Position numbers and translations under genes: made by a program
Shown here: piece after piece, positions 20,560-29,870 of the stretch
How positions within the stretch are numbered: the stretch's first letter is position 1
How the letters are laid out: each line of letters opens with the position of its first letter
NCBI GenBank assembly: GCA_021827745.1
Contig: JAKAUI010000001.1
Coordinates: forward strand, 1 to 39,539
Source: Bacillota bacterium
GTDB lineage: Bacteria; Bacillota; Sulfobacillia; JAJZYS01; JAJZLH01
DNA length: 39,539 nucleotides
Direction of reading: 5' to 3'
Notes under the pieces: generated by a model
What the model saw: the letters and a program-made list of their open reading frames with translations, nothing else
Databases searched by the model: none
Told to the model about the DNA's origin: nothing

Positions 20560-21669
20560 ATGCGTCTGGCCAGAGTCGATCTCTATCGACTGAACCTGCC
20601 GATGCTGACGCCCTTTGAGACCTCGTTCGGCACAGAGTCGGACAAAGACTTCCTTTTGGTCGAGGCCTCCGACGGCGAGCACAGCGGCTGGGGAGAATGC
20701 GTCGCCTCGGCCGGCCCCTTTTACAGCGAAGAGACGACCAAGACCGCCCTTGTGATCCTGATGGACCACCTCTTGGGGCGGCTTGAGGGCGAGGTCGCCG
20801 ATCCGCAAGAAGCGTCCGAGCGGATGTCGGCGGTGCGGCTCAACCCGATGGCCAAGTCGGCGATCGAGACCGCCCTCTGGGACCTTTCGGCGCGCCGCAA
20901 GGGCGTGTCGCTGTCCCGCCTGATCGGCGGCACCCGCACCAAGGTGCCGGTCGGGATCAGCATTGGCATCCAGCCGAGCAGCGCTGCACTGGTCGAGCAG
21001 ATGAAACGGCGTCTCGACCAGGGCTACCAGCGGATCAAGATCAAGATCAAGCCCGGCTATGACGTTGAAATTGTGCGCGCCGTGCGCCGGGCGCTGCCCG
21101 ATGTGCCGCTGATGGTGGACGCCAACAGCGCCTACACCCTGGCCGACACCAAGCGGCTGAAGGCGCTCGACGACTTTGGGCTGATGATGATCGAGCAGCC
21201 GCTCGGCCATGACGACCTGATCGACCACGCCGCCCTGCAGGCCGAATTGAAGACCGCCATCTGCCTGGACGAGAGCATCCGCTCGGCCCACATCTTGGAG
21301 CAGGCCCACGCCATCGGGGCGCTGCGCGTGGTCAACATCAAGATTGGCCGCCTGGGCGGGCTGGGGGAGTCTTTGAAGACGGTCGCCGCCGCCCGCCGCC
21401 TGGGGCTGGACGTCTGGTGCGGCGGGATGCTGGAGTCCGGCGTGGGCCGGGCCTTGAACGTCGCCATCACCTCGCTTGAGGGCTTCACGCTGCCCGGTGA
21501 TACGGCGGCCACCTCCCGCTATTTTGGCGAAGACATCGCCGACCCTCCCTTCGAGCTGACTGTTGACGGCTGCCTGGCCGTGCCGGAGGGCCCGGGGCTT
21601 GGCGTGGACGTGATCAAGGAGCGGGTCCTTCGCCATGCGGTCGACCACCAGGTCTGGACCGCATCGTGA
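20560..21669 (+). CDS. Enolase-superfamily o-succinylbenzoate synthase / N-succinylamino acid racemase
   Basis: KIKIKPGYD (KxK), VDANSAY, IEQPL, LDESI, NIKIGRLGG; ATG 20560 after AGGAGG. ORF-track start 20371 overlaps the GNAT gene. Confidence 0.87.
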   Translation: MRLARVDLYRLNLPMLTPFETSFGTESDKDFLLVEASDGEHSGWGECVASAGPFYSEETTKTALVILMDHLLGRLEGEVADPQEASERMSAVRLNPMAKSAIETALWDLSARRKGVSLSRLIGGTRTKVPVGISIGIQPSSAALVEQMKRRLDQGYQRIKIKIKPGYDVEIVRAVRRALPDVPLMVDANSAYTLADTKRLKALDDFGLMMIEQPLGHDDLIDHAALQAELKTAICLDESIRSAHILEQAHAIGALRVVNIKIGRLGGLGESLKTVAAARRLGLDVWCGGMLESGVGRALNVAITSLEGFTLPGDTAATSRYFGEDIADPPFELTVDGCLAVPEGPGLGVDVIKERVLRHAVDHQVWTAS

Positions 21670-22892
21670 AGGCGGCGGTGCTGGCCGTTGGAAACGAGGT
21701 GCTCTACGGCGACACCCAAAACAGCAACGGCGCCTATCTTGCCTCCGAACTGACCGCCGCCACGGTGCAGATCGTGTTCCAGACGGTGCTGGCCGATGAA
21801 ATCGCGCAGGTGGCAGCCGCCATCACCCATGCCCTTCGGGTGGCGGATTTGGTGGTGCTGATCGGCGGGCTTGGCCCCACCGTCGACGACATCACCCGCC
21901 AGGCGGTGGCCGAGGCCACCAGCTGCCCCCTGGCCCTGGACCAGGCGGCCATGGCCCAGATCGAGCAGTACTTTCTGGAGCGCAAGCGGCCGATGCCGGA
22001 GTCAAATCGCAGGCAGGCGCTTTTGCCTGCCGGGGGCGAGGCGCTGGGAAACGACCGGGGCACGGCGCCAGGACTTTGGCTGGAGCTCGGGAGCCAGGTG
22101 GTGGTGGCCCTGCCTGGTCCGCCGATCGAGCTCGAGCCGATGTTTCAAGCGTCCGTCCTGCCCCGCCTGCGCCAGCGCCTGAAGAGCGGGCGGGCGGTGA
22201 CCTGGCTGCGCACCAGCGGCATCGGCGAGTCCTCCCTGCAGGAGCTGCTTGGGGATCTGCTGACCAGCGCCAATCCGTCTGTGCTCCCCTACGCCAAGCT
22301 GGGCGAGGTCCACCTGCGCATTCTGGCCGACGCCGCGAGCCAGCAGGAGGCGGAGCAGATGGCAGCAGGGCGGCTTCGGGCGGTGAGAGAACGGATCGGT
22401 CCCTATGTCTACGGTCAGGGGAACGCCACCTTGGAAGGGGTCCTCTTGGAGACGCTGCTCGGCCGTCATGAGACGCTGGCCGTATCGGAGAGCGCCACCG
22501 GCGGACTGGTCAGCGCCCGGCTCAGCGACCCGGCCGGAGCGTCTCAGGTCTTCCTCGGCGGGAGTGTTGTCTACACCGCCTTGGCCAAGGTGGAGTTCGG
22601 TGCCTTGGAGCGCTCGGCCATCGACCGAAACGGGGCCGTGAGCGCCTGGACAGCAAAGGCCCTGGCCGAGAGCGTCCGCCAGAAGCTGGGCGCAACCTGG
22701 GGACTTGCCACCTGCGGCTGGGCCGGCCCCCAGGCCGACGGCGAGGTCGGGCTGGCCTATACGGCCGTGGCCGGGACAGCGGGAGTGGAGAGCCAGGAGC
22801 ACCGCCTCGGCCACAATCGGTACGACGTCCGCCATCGCCTGACCCAGGCCGCCCTCTGGCACCTCTATCAGGTGCTGGGTCGGGAAGGCTGA
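21666..22892 (+). CDS. cinA: CinA family protein
   Basis: N-terminal VLAVGNEVLYGDTQNSNGAYLASEL, IGGLGPTVDDITR; C-terminal ESATGGLVSARLSDPAGASQVFLGG. GTG start overlapping the upstream stop. Confidence 0.9.
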   Translation: MKAAVLAVGNEVLYGDTQNSNGAYLASELTAATVQIVFQTVLADEIAQVAAAITHALRVADLVVLIGGLGPTVDDITRQAVAEATSCPLALDQAAMAQIEQYFLERKRPMPESNRRQALLPAGGEALGNDRGTAPGLWLELGSQVVVALPGPPIELEPMFQASVLPRLRQRLKSGRAVTWLRTSGIGESSLQELLGDLLTSANPSVLPYAKLGEVHLRILADAASQQEAEQMAAGRLRAVRERIGPYVYGQGNATLEGVLLETLLGRHETLAVSESATGGLVSARLSDPAGASQVFLGGSVVYTALAKVEFGALERSAIDRNGAVSAWTAKALAESVRQKLGATWGLATCGWAGPQADGEVGLAYTAVAGTAGVESQEHRLGHNRYDVRHRLTQAALWHLYQVLGREG

Positions 22893-22893
22893 G

Positions 22894-23424
22894 GTGCGGC
22901 TGTTCCTAGGGTTGGCGGCCGACCAGCTGGCCAGCCAGATCGCAGCCCGCGAGGCCGAAGTGGCGCCGCCGCCGGGTGGCCGGCTCTTGCCTGCCGACAT
23001 GTGGCACCTGACCTTGGGATTTTTCGGCGAGGTCCCTGCGGTGGCGGCTTCGGCGATCGAAGTGCGGGCGGCCGAGTACGCCCAGGGCCAGCGCCCCCTG
23101 CAGGTGAGCTTTCAGCGGGTGGGCGCCGTTGGACGCCGGCCGCCGATTCGGGTGTGGGCCCTTCGCTCAGACAGCGACCTGGTCAAGTCTGCCGTCCGTC
23201 GGGCCCAGGTGGCGTTTCGCCCATGGCTGTCCGAGCGGGAGGCGAGTCGGCCACCGTTGGTCCATGTGACGCTGGCCCGCGGCCAGTGGAACTCCGAGCC
23301 AGCGGGGCGCACCCTCTTCCCACCGATCAGCCTGACTGCCGGCGCCCTCGTCCTGTATGAGAGCCACCTCCGTCCGGAGGGCGTTCACTACGAGCGGCTG
23401 GCAACCTTTGTCTTGGCCGACTGA
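22894..23424 (+). CDS. thpR: RNA 2',3'-cyclic phosphodiesterase (2H family)
   Basis: Two HxTx motifs: MWHLTLGFFGEV and LVHVTLARG. Confidence 0.88.
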   Translation: MRLFLGLAADQLASQIAAREAEVAPPPGGRLLPADMWHLTLGFFGEVPAVAASAIEVRAAEYAQGQRPLQVSFQRVGAVGRRPPIRVWALRSDSDLVKSAVRRAQVAFRPWLSEREASRPPLVHVTLARGQWNSEPAGRTLFPPISLTAGALVLYESHLRPEGVHYERLATFVLAD

Positions 23425-23501
23425 CCGGCGCAGGTGTCGGGACCGATTCGTGGTAATCGAACGATCAGCAGACGAGTCAGATTCAGAAAGGCGGCCGTGA
23501 G

Positions 23502-25505
23502 GTGGACCGGAACAACTCGTTGGAACTGGCCCTTGCCCAGATTGAGCGGCAATTCGGCAAGGGAGCCGTCATGAAGCTCGGCGACCAGGCACATCTGTAC
23601 GACATCGATGTGATCCACACCGGATCGATCGTGCTCGATAACGCCCTCGGCGTCGGCGGCGTGCCGAGGGGCCGGGTGGTGGAGATCTTTGGGCCGGAGT
23701 CGAGCGGCAAGACCACGGTCGGGCTGCACATCATCGCCCAGGCCCAGCAACAGGGCGGAACCGCCGCCTTCATCGACGCCGAGCACGCCCTGGACCCGCT
23801 GTACGCCAAGAATCTCGGCGTCAACGTGGACGAGCTTCTGATCTCGCAGCCGGACACCGGCGAGCAGGCGCTGGAGATCGTCGAGGCCCTGGTTCGCAGC
23901 GGCGCCATCGACGTGATCGTAGTCGACTCGGTGGCCGCTCTGGTGCCGCGGGCCGAGATCGAAGGGGAGATGGGCGACTCCCATGTCGGCCTGCAGGCCC
24001 GCCTGATGTCACAGGCCCTGCGCAAGCTGACCGGCGTGATCTCGAAGAGCAACACCTGCGCCATCTTCATCAACCAGATTCGGGAAAAGGTCGGTGTCAT
24101 GTTCGGCTGTCTCGACTATGAGACGCCAGTGATCGGGGCGGACGGCCGACGCAGGCCGATCGGGCGCCTGGTCAACCGGCGCGAGTCGCCGCCGATCCTC
24201 ACCTTCGACCGCCAGAGCGGAGAGGTGCGGGAGGGGAAGATCGTCGGCTGGTACCGCAACGGAGCGGCCCCGGCCTTCGTCGAGATCAAGGTGGCCAGCG
24301 GCAAGGCGGATCCCCACCGGCTGCGGCTCACGCCCAACCACCCGGTGCTCACCCCCGATGGGTTTCGGCCCGCTGGCGAGCTGGCGGTCGGGGACCTGGT
24401 GATGACCGTCACCGAGGGCCCTGGCGACGCCATGTGGTCGGTGGCCCGCGGCTGGCTGATCGCCGGCGGCCGGCTGCATACCGACTCTGGAGCAGTCAAG
24501 GTGCGAAGCCCGCGGCTCGACTTTGGACTTCTGACCTGGGAGAAGCGGCTCGCCCCGGGCCTCAGCCGGGCCAGGGCGCATCTCGAGACACCGGCGCTGC
24601 CGGTTGCCCTGCTTCAGGACGAAGTGGCCGATCTGGGGCGGCGGGCCTATCATCAGGCCTTCTTTGAGCACCTGGACCCCTTGGCCCTGGCCATCTGGAC
24701 GATCGAGGGCGGACGCCTGGAGGGAGAGCGCCTGGTTCTGCCGGCCCATCTGACGCCGGAGGGACTGGCCGCTCTGGCCAAGACGCTGTCCGATCGCTTC
24801 GGGGTGGACTGCGAGATGCGGATCAGCGGGCTTAAGTCGGACGTGGTGGTGGCCGGCGAGGGGCTGGGACGGCTGCTTGGGCTGGTTGCGCCGTTCATGC
24901 CGCCCGAGCCGGGAGAGGACAAGGAACCTCCGGCCCAGGTCGGCGGCTGGCAGGTGGCAGCACGGGCGGTCGTCAGCGTCGAGGCCAATGTGGCCCTGCG
25001 CTCCCGGCAGCGCTTTGACATCCAGGTCGAGCACAGCCACACCTTCGTGGCCAGCGGCGTGATCGTGCACAACAGTCCGGAGACCACACCGGGCGGCCGG
25101 GCGCTCAAGTTCTACTCCTCGGTCCGGCTGGACGTGCGTCGGATCGAGGCGATCAAGCTTGGCACCGAGGTGGTCGGCAACCGGACCCGGGTGCGGGTGG
25201 TGAAGAACAAGGTGGCGCCGCCGTTTCGGGTCGCAGACTTCGACATCCTGTACGGCCGCGGCATCTCGAAGGAAGGCAGCCTGATCGACCTCGGCACCGA
25301 GACCAAGGTGCTGCAAAAGAGCGGGTCCTGGTTCAGTTACGGCGACCTCAGGATCGGTCAGGGACGGGAGAGTGCGCGCGACTATCTGAAGAGCCACCCG
25401 GAGCTGGCAGACGAGATCGACGCCAAGATCCGGGAGACCCTGCTCAGTGCCCCGGTGCACGTGATCGGACCGAGCCCGCAGGACGAGCCGGACGAAGAGG
25501 TCTAG
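23502..25505 (+). CDS. recA: Recombinase RecA precursor containing an in-frame intein
   Basis: [13 protein letters not shown] Walker [36 protein letters not shown]; the block ...VGVMFG / [25 protein letters not shown] is interrupted by 322 aa. Spliced length would be 345 aa. Confidence 0.97.
   Translation: MDRNNSLELALAQIERQFGKGAVMKLGDQAHLYDIDVIHTGSIVLDNALGVGGVPRGRVVEIFGPESSGKTTVGLHIIAQAQQQGGTAAFIDAEHALDPLYAKNLGVNVDELLISQPDTGEQALEIVEALVRSGAIDVIVVDSVAALVPRAEIEGEMGDSHVGLQARLMSQALRKLTGVISKSNTCAIFINQIREKVGVMFGCLDYETPVIGADGRRRPIGRLVNRRESPPILTFDRQSGEVREGKIVGWYRNGAAPAFVEIKVASGKADPHRLRLTPNHPVLTPDGFRPAGELAVGDLVMTVTEGPGDAMWSVARGWLIAGGRLHTDSGAVKVRSPRLDFGLLTWEKRLAPGLSRARAHLETPALPVALLQDEVADLGRRAYHQAFFEHLDPLALAIWTIEGGRLEGERLVLPAHLTPEGLAALAKTLSDRFGVDCEMRISGLKSDVVVAGEGLGRLLGLVAPFMPPEPGEDKEPPAQVGGWQVAARAVVSVEANVALRSRQRFDIQVEHSHTFVASGVIVHNSPETTPGGRALKFYSSVRLDVRRIEAIKLGTEVVGNRTRVRVVKNKVAPPFRVADFDILYGRGISKEGSLIDLGTETKVLQKSGSWFSYGDLRIGQGRESARDYLKSHPELADEIDAKIRETLLSAPVHVIGPSPQDEPDEEV
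24108..25073 (+). mobile_element. RecA intein (322 aa), endonuclease region apparently degenerate
   Basis: Block [14 protein letters not shown] (Cys1), block [25 protein letters not shown], block [17 protein letters not shown], block G VIVHN followed by Ser+1. Confidence 0.96.
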
Positions 25506-25506
25506 G

Positions 25507-25944
25507 GTGCCACAAAGCGCCCTCAGCACGGCGCTCCGGAGACTCGGCCAGCGCCCCTACACCCGCCGGGAGATCTCAGACTACCTGACCCGTCGCAACT
25601 ATGCGGCCGAGGAGGTCTCGGCCGCCCTCACCCGCCTGATCGAACTGGGCTATCTTGACGACCTGGAGGCGGCTCGGGCCACCGTCCGCTACCGCGAGCT
25701 CCATCCGCGCGGCCGCCTCCTGGTGGCACGAGAGCTGCGCCATCGCGGGCTCGATGCGACAACCGTGGAGTTGGCGCTCTTGGACTATGACGAGCGCTCG
25801 CTGGCCAGAGAGTTGGCCAAGCGCCTGGCCGCCCAGGGCAAGAGCCAAGAGGCGGTGCAGCGCGCGCTCATAAACCGCGGATTTCGCTCGGCCAGCGTGC
25901 TCGCTGCCACCGAAGACGGGTCGGCTGAGGTCGACCTTTCTTGA
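25507..25944 (+). CDS. recX: Regulatory protein RecX
   Basis: ALSTALRRLGQRPYTRREISDYLTRRNYAAEEVSAALTRLIELGYLDD; immediately follows recA. Confidence 0.88.
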   Translation: MPQSALSTALRRLGQRPYTRREISDYLTRRNYAAEEVSAALTRLIELGYLDDLEAARATVRYRELHPRGRLLVARELRHRGLDATTVELALLDYDERSLARELAKRLAAQGKSQEAVQRALINRGFRSASVLAATEDGSAEVDLS

Positions 25945-25970
25945 CAGGGCGGGGTCCTGTTTCCGACAAT
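25941..25970 (+). promoter_or_regulatory. Predicted promoter for rny overlapping the recX stop codon
   Basis: TTGACA (25941-25946), 18 bp, GACAAT (25965-25970). Confidence 0.6.
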
Positions 25971-26031
25971 ACAGTCAGAGGAACACCTCGGCGCCCTCGG
26001 GCGCCTGTAGAGACCGCAGATCAAGAAGGGA

Positions 26032-27576
26032 ATGAGTTCGACGAACGCCACTGACATCATCGTCGTGGTCGTTGTCGCCCTACTCGGACTTGCCGGTGGA
26101 TTCACCCTCCGCCGCGTGCTGTCCGAAGGTGGGTTGAACGCGGCCCGCGACCAGGCCCGCAAGATCCGGGAAGGTGCGGAGAGGGATGCCGCCGAGCGGC
26201 TGAGAGAAGCAGCGATCGAGGCCCGGGAGGAGCTGCACAAGCTTCGCCAGGACGTCGAGCACGACCTGAACATCCGGCGCACCGAGCTGCAGGAGCGAGA
26301 GCGCCGGCTCACCCAGCGCGAGGAAGGGCTGGACCGCAAGACCGAGGCGATGGAGGCACGAAGCCAGGCCCTGGACGAGCGGGAGAAGGAATTGGACGCA
26401 GAGCGCGACACCCTGCGCCAAGGCGAGAGTCAGATCAGAGAGCGCCTGGAGCAGGTGGCGCAGATGACCACCGACGAGGCCCGGACCAAGCTTTTGGCCG
26501 AGGTCGAAGACGAGCTGGGCGGGGAGATCGCCCGCCGGGTCAGGGAAGCGGAGGCCCAGATCAAAGAAGAGGGCGACCGCAGAGCGCGCAGCATCCTGGC
26601 CACCTCCATCGAGCGCTACGCCGCCGATCATGTGGCGGAGGCGACCATCTCGGTGGTCAAGTTGCCCTCCGATGAGGTCAAGGGCCGGGTGATCGGGCGC
26701 GAGGGTCGGAACATCCGCTCCTTTGAGATGCAGACCGGAGTCGACCTGATCATCGACGACACGCCGGAGACGGTGGTCCTGTCCAGCTTCGATCCGGTGC
26801 GCCGCGAGGTCGCCAGGCTCTCGTTGGAACGGCTGATCACAGACGGCCGCATCCATCCGGGGCGGATTGAGGAAGTGGTTGAAAAGGTCAAGAAGGACGT
26901 CGACGAGCGGATCAAGACCGAGGGCGAACAGGCCGCCTACGATGTCGGGATCCACGATCTGCACCCTGAGCTGATCAAGCTGATGGGCCGGCTCAGGTTC
27001 CGGACCAGCTACGGCCAGAACGTGCTGGCGCACTCGGTTGAAGTGGCGCACGTGGCCGGCATGATCGCCTCCGAACTGGGCTGCAACGTCGCCGTGGCCA
27101 AGCGCGGCGGCTTCTTGCACGACATCGGCAAGGCCGTCACCCACGAGTCGGAGGGCACCCACCTGGAGCTTGGCGTCGAGCTGCTCGCCAAGTACAAGGA
27201 GAGCCCAGAGGTGATCTGGGCGATGGAGGCCCACCACGGCGCCGAGCCCAAGTCGGTGGAGGCGGTGATCGTGACCGCAGCCGACGCCGCTTCGGCCGCC
27301 CGTCCTGGTGCCCGCCGGGAGTCGCTCGAGCTCTACGTCAAGCGCCTGCGCAAGCTGGAAGAGATCGCCGACACCTTCGAGGGCGTGGACAAGTCCTACG
27401 CCATCTCGGCCGGCCGCGAGGTGCGGATCATCGTCAAGCCTGACAAGATCGATGATCTGGCCGCCACCCGGCTGTCCCGCGATATCGCCCGCAAGGTGGA
27501 GAAGGAGCTGACCTATCCCGGCCAGATCCGGGTGACCGTGATCAGAGAGGTGCGGGCCGTCGATTACGCCCGCTGA
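26032..27576 (+). CDS. rny: Ribonuclease Y
   Basis: N-terminal TM, long coiled coil, KH segment [33 protein letters not shown] segment [19 protein letters not shown]...GFLHDIGKA. Confidence 0.95.
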   Translation: MSSTNATDIIVVVVVALLGLAGGFTLRRVLSEGGLNAARDQARKIREGAERDAAERLREAAIEAREELHKLRQDVEHDLNIRRTELQERERRLTQREEGLDRKTEAMEARSQALDEREKELDAERDTLRQGESQIRERLEQVAQMTTDEARTKLLAEVEDELGGEIARRVREAEAQIKEEGDRRARSILATSIERYAADHVAEATISVVKLPSDEVKGRVIGREGRNIRSFEMQTGVDLIIDDTPETVVLSSFDPVRREVARLSLERLITDGRIHPGRIEEVVEKVKKDVDERIKTEGEQAAYDVGIHDLHPELIKLMGRLRFRTSYGQNVLAHSVEVAHVAGMIASELGCNVAVAKRGGFLHDIGKAVTHESEGTHLELGVELLAKYKESPEVIWAMEAHHGAEPKSVEAVIVTAADAASAARPGARRESLELYVKRLRKLEEIADTFEGVDKSYAISAGREVRIIVKPDKIDDLAATRLSRDIARKVEKELTYPGQIRVTVIREVRAVDYAR

Positions 27577-27630
27577 GCAAAGAGGACTTTGATTCCGATC
27601 GGCCAAGCCCGCTCTGTGAGGAGGGACGAC

Positions 27631-29088
27631 ATGGACCAAGTGGTGTCGGAACTCCTCGGCCGCTACGTCTCGAACACCGATCGAAACGTCTACACCATCA
27701 CCAACCTGCCGGAAGAGGTCATCGCCGTCATCTTCGCCTATGTGTCGCGGTCTCCGGCCAGCTTCCGGGACAACCTGGTGCACCTGCTCACCGATCAGGA
27801 GCTGGCCCAGGTGGCGCCGGCGAGCGAGGAGTCGGTCAGCCGCCGGCGGGTGGAGCGGGCCAGCGAGCAGGCCAGGAAGTTCCATGAGAAGTGGGTGGTC
27901 GGATACGGCCACTCCTCAGTTGCCGAGCATGGCGTCGTCCATATCGGCATCGAGCGCATCTCCCGCCTGGCCTCGGCCGCCTTGGAGCTGGCCAACCCCT
28001 TCCTCTCGTTCACCGAGTACTCGCAGCGCTACCAGCGCCCGGCACGAGACCGGTTCGTGCTGCCGGCCGAGCTCGACCGCTGGCCGGTGCAGCGCGAGAC
28101 GCTGGAGGGGCTCCAGAATCTGACCTTCGATGCCTATGAGCGGATCGAAGAGGGGCTGTTCGGACATCTGGCCGAAACCAACCCGCCGAAGGCCGACGAG
28201 GGCGACGATGCCTATCGCCGGCGGATCGGGCGACTGGGCTTTGAAGACGCCCGCTATGTGCTGACCTTGGCTGTTGAGACAAACCTCGGCATGACGGCGA
28301 ACGGACGGGCGCTGCGCGACGGGCTCGTCCGCCTGATGGGCGACGCCCATCTCGAGGTCAAGGCCCTGGCCGATGCCATCGAGCAGGAAGCGGCCTCAGT
28401 GCTGCCCACGTTGCTCCGCCACATCACGCCACCTGCTCCCCGACCGCTCCCAGGAAAGCAGCCGGCCGGAGGAGTCCTGATCCCCGCCGTTCAGCTCCTG
28501 ACCTTCACCGGCGACCATGACCCCGAACCCTTGGAGACGGCCCTTAGCCTCTTGCTCGGCGGCCGGGCGCTGAGCGTCGGGCGCCAGGCGTCGGAGCTCG
28601 GGATGGAGGCCTACCGGGAGAGCTTTCAAGCCGCAGGGGACTTCGATCTGATTCCAGAGGAGACCCACCAGGTCCAGTACCGATTTCGGCTCCAGATCTC
28701 CGAGGCCGCCTGGCACCAGCTGCTCCGCCATGTGCGCCGGATCACCTTTGTGCCAGCGCCGCCCAGCGTCCTAGGCGGTGTCGTGGTGCCGCCGACCATT
28801 CGCCAGGCGGGGCTGGAGCCGCTGTTTCGAGCCACCGTGCGCGCCGCCGAGAAGGCCCACGCCGAGATCGCCAAGGTCAGCCCCGAGGCCGCCCACTACG
28901 CCGTCACCAATGCCCACCGCCGCCTGATCGAGGCCACCGTGTCGCTCGGCGAGATGGCCCACCTGCTCAGGGTGCGCGGCGCCGACAATGCCCAATGGGA
29001 GATCAGGGATCTTGTGACCGAGATGGCCGGCGAGGTCAACCGGGTGCACCCGGGGCTGGTTGCCCCCCTGTTGGGGGGGGCCAGGTGA
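27631..29088 (+). CDS. Tandem-domain ThyX-like (FAD-dependent thymidylate synthase family) protein
   Basis: N-half GHSSVAEHGVVHIGIERISRLASAALELANPFLSFTEYSQRYQR; C-half LQISEAAWHQLLRHVRRITFV. ATG 27631 after GAGGAGGG. Confidence 0.8.
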   Translation: MDQVVSELLGRYVSNTDRNVYTITNLPEEVIAVIFAYVSRSPASFRDNLVHLLTDQELAQVAPASEESVSRRRVERASEQARKFHEKWVVGYGHSSVAEHGVVHIGIERISRLASAALELANPFLSFTEYSQRYQRPARDRFVLPAELDRWPVQRETLEGLQNLTFDAYERIEEGLFGHLAETNPPKADEGDDAYRRRIGRLGFEDARYVLTLAVETNLGMTANGRALRDGLVRLMGDAHLEVKALADAIEQEAASVLPTLLRHITPPAPRPLPGKQPAGGVLIPAVQLLTFTGDHDPEPLETALSLLLGGRALSVGRQASELGMEAYRESFQAAGDFDLIPEETHQVQYRFRLQISEAAWHQLLRHVRRITFVPAPPSVLGGVVVPPTIRQAGLEPLFRATVRAAEKAHAEIAKVSPEAAHYAVTNAHRRLIEATVSLGEMAHLLRVRGADNAQWEIRDLVTEMAGEVNRVHPGLVAPLLGGAR

Positions 29089-29870
29089 AGCTCCTGTTCG
29101 TGGCCGACGTCGCCGGCAAGCCCGGTCGCCGGGCGCTGCGCGAGGGCCTCCCCGGACTGATCCAAGAGCACGCTCCGGACCTCGTGATCGCCAACGGGGA
29201 GAACGCCGCCGGCGGGCTCGGCATCACGGCCGAGACCTACCAGGAGATCGTGCGCGCCGGGGTCGGCGTGGTCACGCTCGGCAACCACACCTGGGACAAG
29301 CGGGGTACGGAGGAGCTGCTCGATCAGGAGCCTTTTTTGCTCAGACCGGCGAACTACCCGCCGGGTGCACCGGGGCGGGGCTGGCTGGTGGTCAGCGTCA
29401 CCGGCCGGCGGCTTCTCGTGGTCAACCTGATCGGCCGGGCCCTGATGGGCATCTCTCCCGACTGCCCGTTTCGGACGATGGACGCCATCTTGGGAGAGCA
29501 GGCAGGCCAGGTGGATGCTGTCTTCGTGGACTTTCACGCCGAGGCCACCAGCGAGAAGCAGGCGATGGCCTACTATCTGGACGGCCGCGTGGCGGCGGTG
29601 GTTGGCACCCATACCCACGTCCAGACGGCGGACCTGGGCATCAGCGCCCAGGGCACGGCCTCGATCACCGATGTCGGCATGACCGGCCCGACCAACTCGG
29701 TGATCGGAGTCGATCCCAAGGCAGCCCTCGAGCGCTTTCTGACCCAGCGCCCGGTCCGGTTCGAGTCGGCCGCAGGCCCTTGGCAACTTGATGCGGTTGT
29801 GATTTCGATCGAAGAAGGGAAGGCGACTTCTGCCGATGTCATCCACCTTGTCGAAGCGTCCGATCGTTGA
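29085..29870 (+). CDS. ymdB: YmdB-family metallophosphoesterase
   Basis: LLFVADVAGKPGRRAL; VIANGENAAGGLGI; TLGNHTWDKR; VVGTHTHVQTAD; DVGMTGP. GTG 29085 overlaps the ThyX stop (GTGA). Confidence 0.92.
   Translation: MKLLFVADVAGKPGRRALREGLPGLIQEHAPDLVIANGENAAGGLGITAETYQEIVRAGVGVVTLGNHTWDKRGTEELLDQEPFLLRPANYPPGAPGRGWLVVSVTGRRLLVVNLIGRALMGISPDCPFRTMDAILGEQAGQVDAVFVDFHAEATSEKQAMAYYLDGRVAAVVGTHTHVQTADLGISAQGTASITDVGMTGPTNSVIGVDPKAALERFLTQRPVRFESAAGPWQLDAVVISIEEGKATSADVIHLVEASDR

Noticed and set aside
21666-22892. CinA with ESATGG instead of ESCTGG in the C-terminal domain
   Set aside because: Cys to Ala change noted but the Tyr/Lys segment (VVYTALAK) is retained; likely ordinary variation, not worth a separate finding.
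26080-27912. 610-aa minus-strand ORF
   Set aside because: Antisense to rny and the ThyX-like gene; no recognisable domain, composition reflects the complementary strand of a coding gene.
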